Assembly (NCBI GenBank): GCA_019745755.1 | Contig: JAIESS010000067.1 | Location: forward strand, 1-6,952 | Origin: Alphaproteobacteria bacterium | GTDB taxonomy: Bacteria; Pseudomonadota; Alphaproteobacteria; Paracaedibacterales; JAKBAR01 | Length of the DNA: 6,952 bases | Direction of reading: 5' to 3' | Shown here: one piece after another, positions 6,081-6,952 of the stretch | Numbering within the stretch: position 1 is the first letter of the stretch | Layout of the letters: every line of letters begins with the position of its first letter | Made by a program: the position numbers and the translations under genes | Notes under the pieces: generated by a model | The model's database searches: none | What the model saw: only the letters and a program-made list of their open reading frames with translations | Told to the model about the DNA's origin: nothing

Positions 6081-6952
6081 TTAACATTGTTTTGTGATGA
6101 ATAGTTTAAATATGACAATCATCATGCCGCTGAGGCATAAAAAGAAAATTGGCATCGCACGAAGGGTGCCATCGCGCACTGTGGCCATGATAAAGGTTAT
6201 AAGCGCAATGATCAGGTAGTAGTAAAACCCGAAAAGGGATGATGCTGTCCCGATGACGTGTTGATAACTATCCAGAGCTTTTGACAATAAGCTTGGCTTG
6301 GCAATATCCATTCCTGCAAAAAACAAGGACATACACGCAAGGGTTATACTGATTGACGTAAGGGGGCGATTTCCGTGGATAATATTGCTAAGTGCACAGA
6401 GTGTGAAGATGAGCATGGCGCTCGTGCAAAGGCCAAGACCCATCATCACGAGCCTCTCCAACGTGACATCACGGGATACATGATATTTGGAAATATGACA
6501 CCCGATAGCAGCTGATACGGCAAGGAGAATAAAACTGATACCGTATACAAAGGGACTCATGCCGAGCATCTCGATAAGAAAAAAGGATCCCTCACCATAA
6601 TAACTAAACACGATGCCGTTCAAGCCGCCAATAATACCGCCATACACAAGAACTTTTGGATCCTTAATGAGGGTTTTTGTGACGTTAAGGATGCTGCCCT
6701 TTGACCGACTATGTTTTGGATGAGTCTCCGGTAAAGATGTGCGGGTTTGCATCCATACAATCATTCCAAAGAGAATAAGAGCCATAAAAACGCCGCGCCA
6801 TCCCACGAATTGGGCTATGGCACCACCGATAAAAGGGCCAATGGCAGGAGAAATACTGAGAGCAACGCCGATGTTAGAGAAAAGAATGCCACGCTCCTTG
6901 CCATGAAAAGCATCACGACAAATAACTTGCCCAAGAATGGAGCCTGTGCTGC
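6081..6952 (-). CDS. MFS multidrug efflux transporter, Bcr/CflA (DHA1) type, 5'-partial
   Basis: The C-terminal 289 residues of a major facilitator; the start lies beyond the right edge. Members have about 400 residues and 12 membrane helices, so roughly the first 110 (about three and a half helices) are missing. The frame is open to the window edge. It contains the typical Bcr/CflA stretch R-D-x-F then K-E-R-G, a loop followed by a helix with S-P-A-I-G-P-F-I-G-G (the antiporter-type motif C region) and F-V-G-W-R-G-V-F, then a helix and the L-P-E-T-H-P that ends the N-terminal half. A basic linker with SKG follows, then six hydrophobic segments including VYGGIIGGLNGIVFSYYGEG. A GTG at 6804-6806 is internal and not the start. 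It would export drugs or metabolites by proton antiport across the inner membrane. It ends at its own hairpin terminator. Substrate not predictable. Confidence 0.88.
   Translation of the reverse strand, partial: STGSILGQVICRDAFHGKERGILFSNIGVALSISPAIGPFIGGAIAQFVGWRGVFMALILFGMIVWMQTRTSLPETHPKHSRSKGSILNVTKTLIKDPKVLVYGGIIGGLNGIVFSYYGEGSFFLIEMLGMSPFVYGISFILLAVSAAIGCHISKYHVSRDVTLERLVMMGLGLCTSAMLIFTLCALSNIIHGNRPLTSISITLACMSLFFAGMDIAKPSLLSKALDSYQHVIGTASSLFGFYYYLIIALITFIMATVRDGTLRAMPIFFLCLSGMMIVIFKLFITKQC

Noticed and set aside
6804..6806. GTG as the start of the MFS gene
   Set aside because: The frame is open to the window edge and the 48 codons upstream carry clear Bcr/CflA family sequence, so this GTG is an internal valine.

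Overview
The window looks like part of the chromosome of a host-associated alphaproteobacterium. The pointers are AT-rich spacers, a dense run of small exported proteins of unknown function, an IS5-type transposase fragment, divergent F-box/ankyrin-like tandem paralogues, and a Bcr/CflA-type drug efflux pump. A Holosporales-like intracellular lineage (the Caedibacter/Paracaedibacter type) is my best guess. It rests on gene style and recall only; no ribosomal or other phylogenetic marker is present.

Plus-strand half (1-2987): An exported protein of unknown function (92-430) runs into the 5' fragment of an IS5-family element (about 421-637), whose transposase keeps only about 50 N-terminal codons. 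An intrinsic terminator (about 725-764) follows. A textbook sigma-54 (-24/-12) promoter (778-793) then stands in front of a small lipoprotein gene (832-1074). Next come two adjacent exported proteins (1167-2003 and 2040-2987) that align with each other from end to end. They have an F-box-like segment near the N-terminus and ankyrin-like helices near the C-terminus.

Minus-strand half (3141-6952): Transcription runs right to left. A Bcr/CflA-type MFS efflux pump is cut by the right edge of the window and ends at a clean intrinsic terminator (about 6030-6069). A spacer of about 275 bp with a T8G9 homopolymer block follows. Then comes a likely two-gene operon: a 532-residue exported protein that I cannot assign, and, 27 bp downstream, an exported alpha/beta-hydrolase of the monoacylglycerol lipase/lysophospholipase type. 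The two halves converge at about 2988-3140, where I see no strong terminator but find a short His-rich coding-like remnant.

Six of the seven intact or partial genes encode exported or lipid-anchored products and the seventh is a membrane transporter, so the whole window is devoted to the cell surface and periplasm. The best candidates for something undescribed are the tandem F-box/ankyrin-like exported pair, the 532-residue protein paired with a hydrolase, and the sigma-54-controlled lipoprotein.
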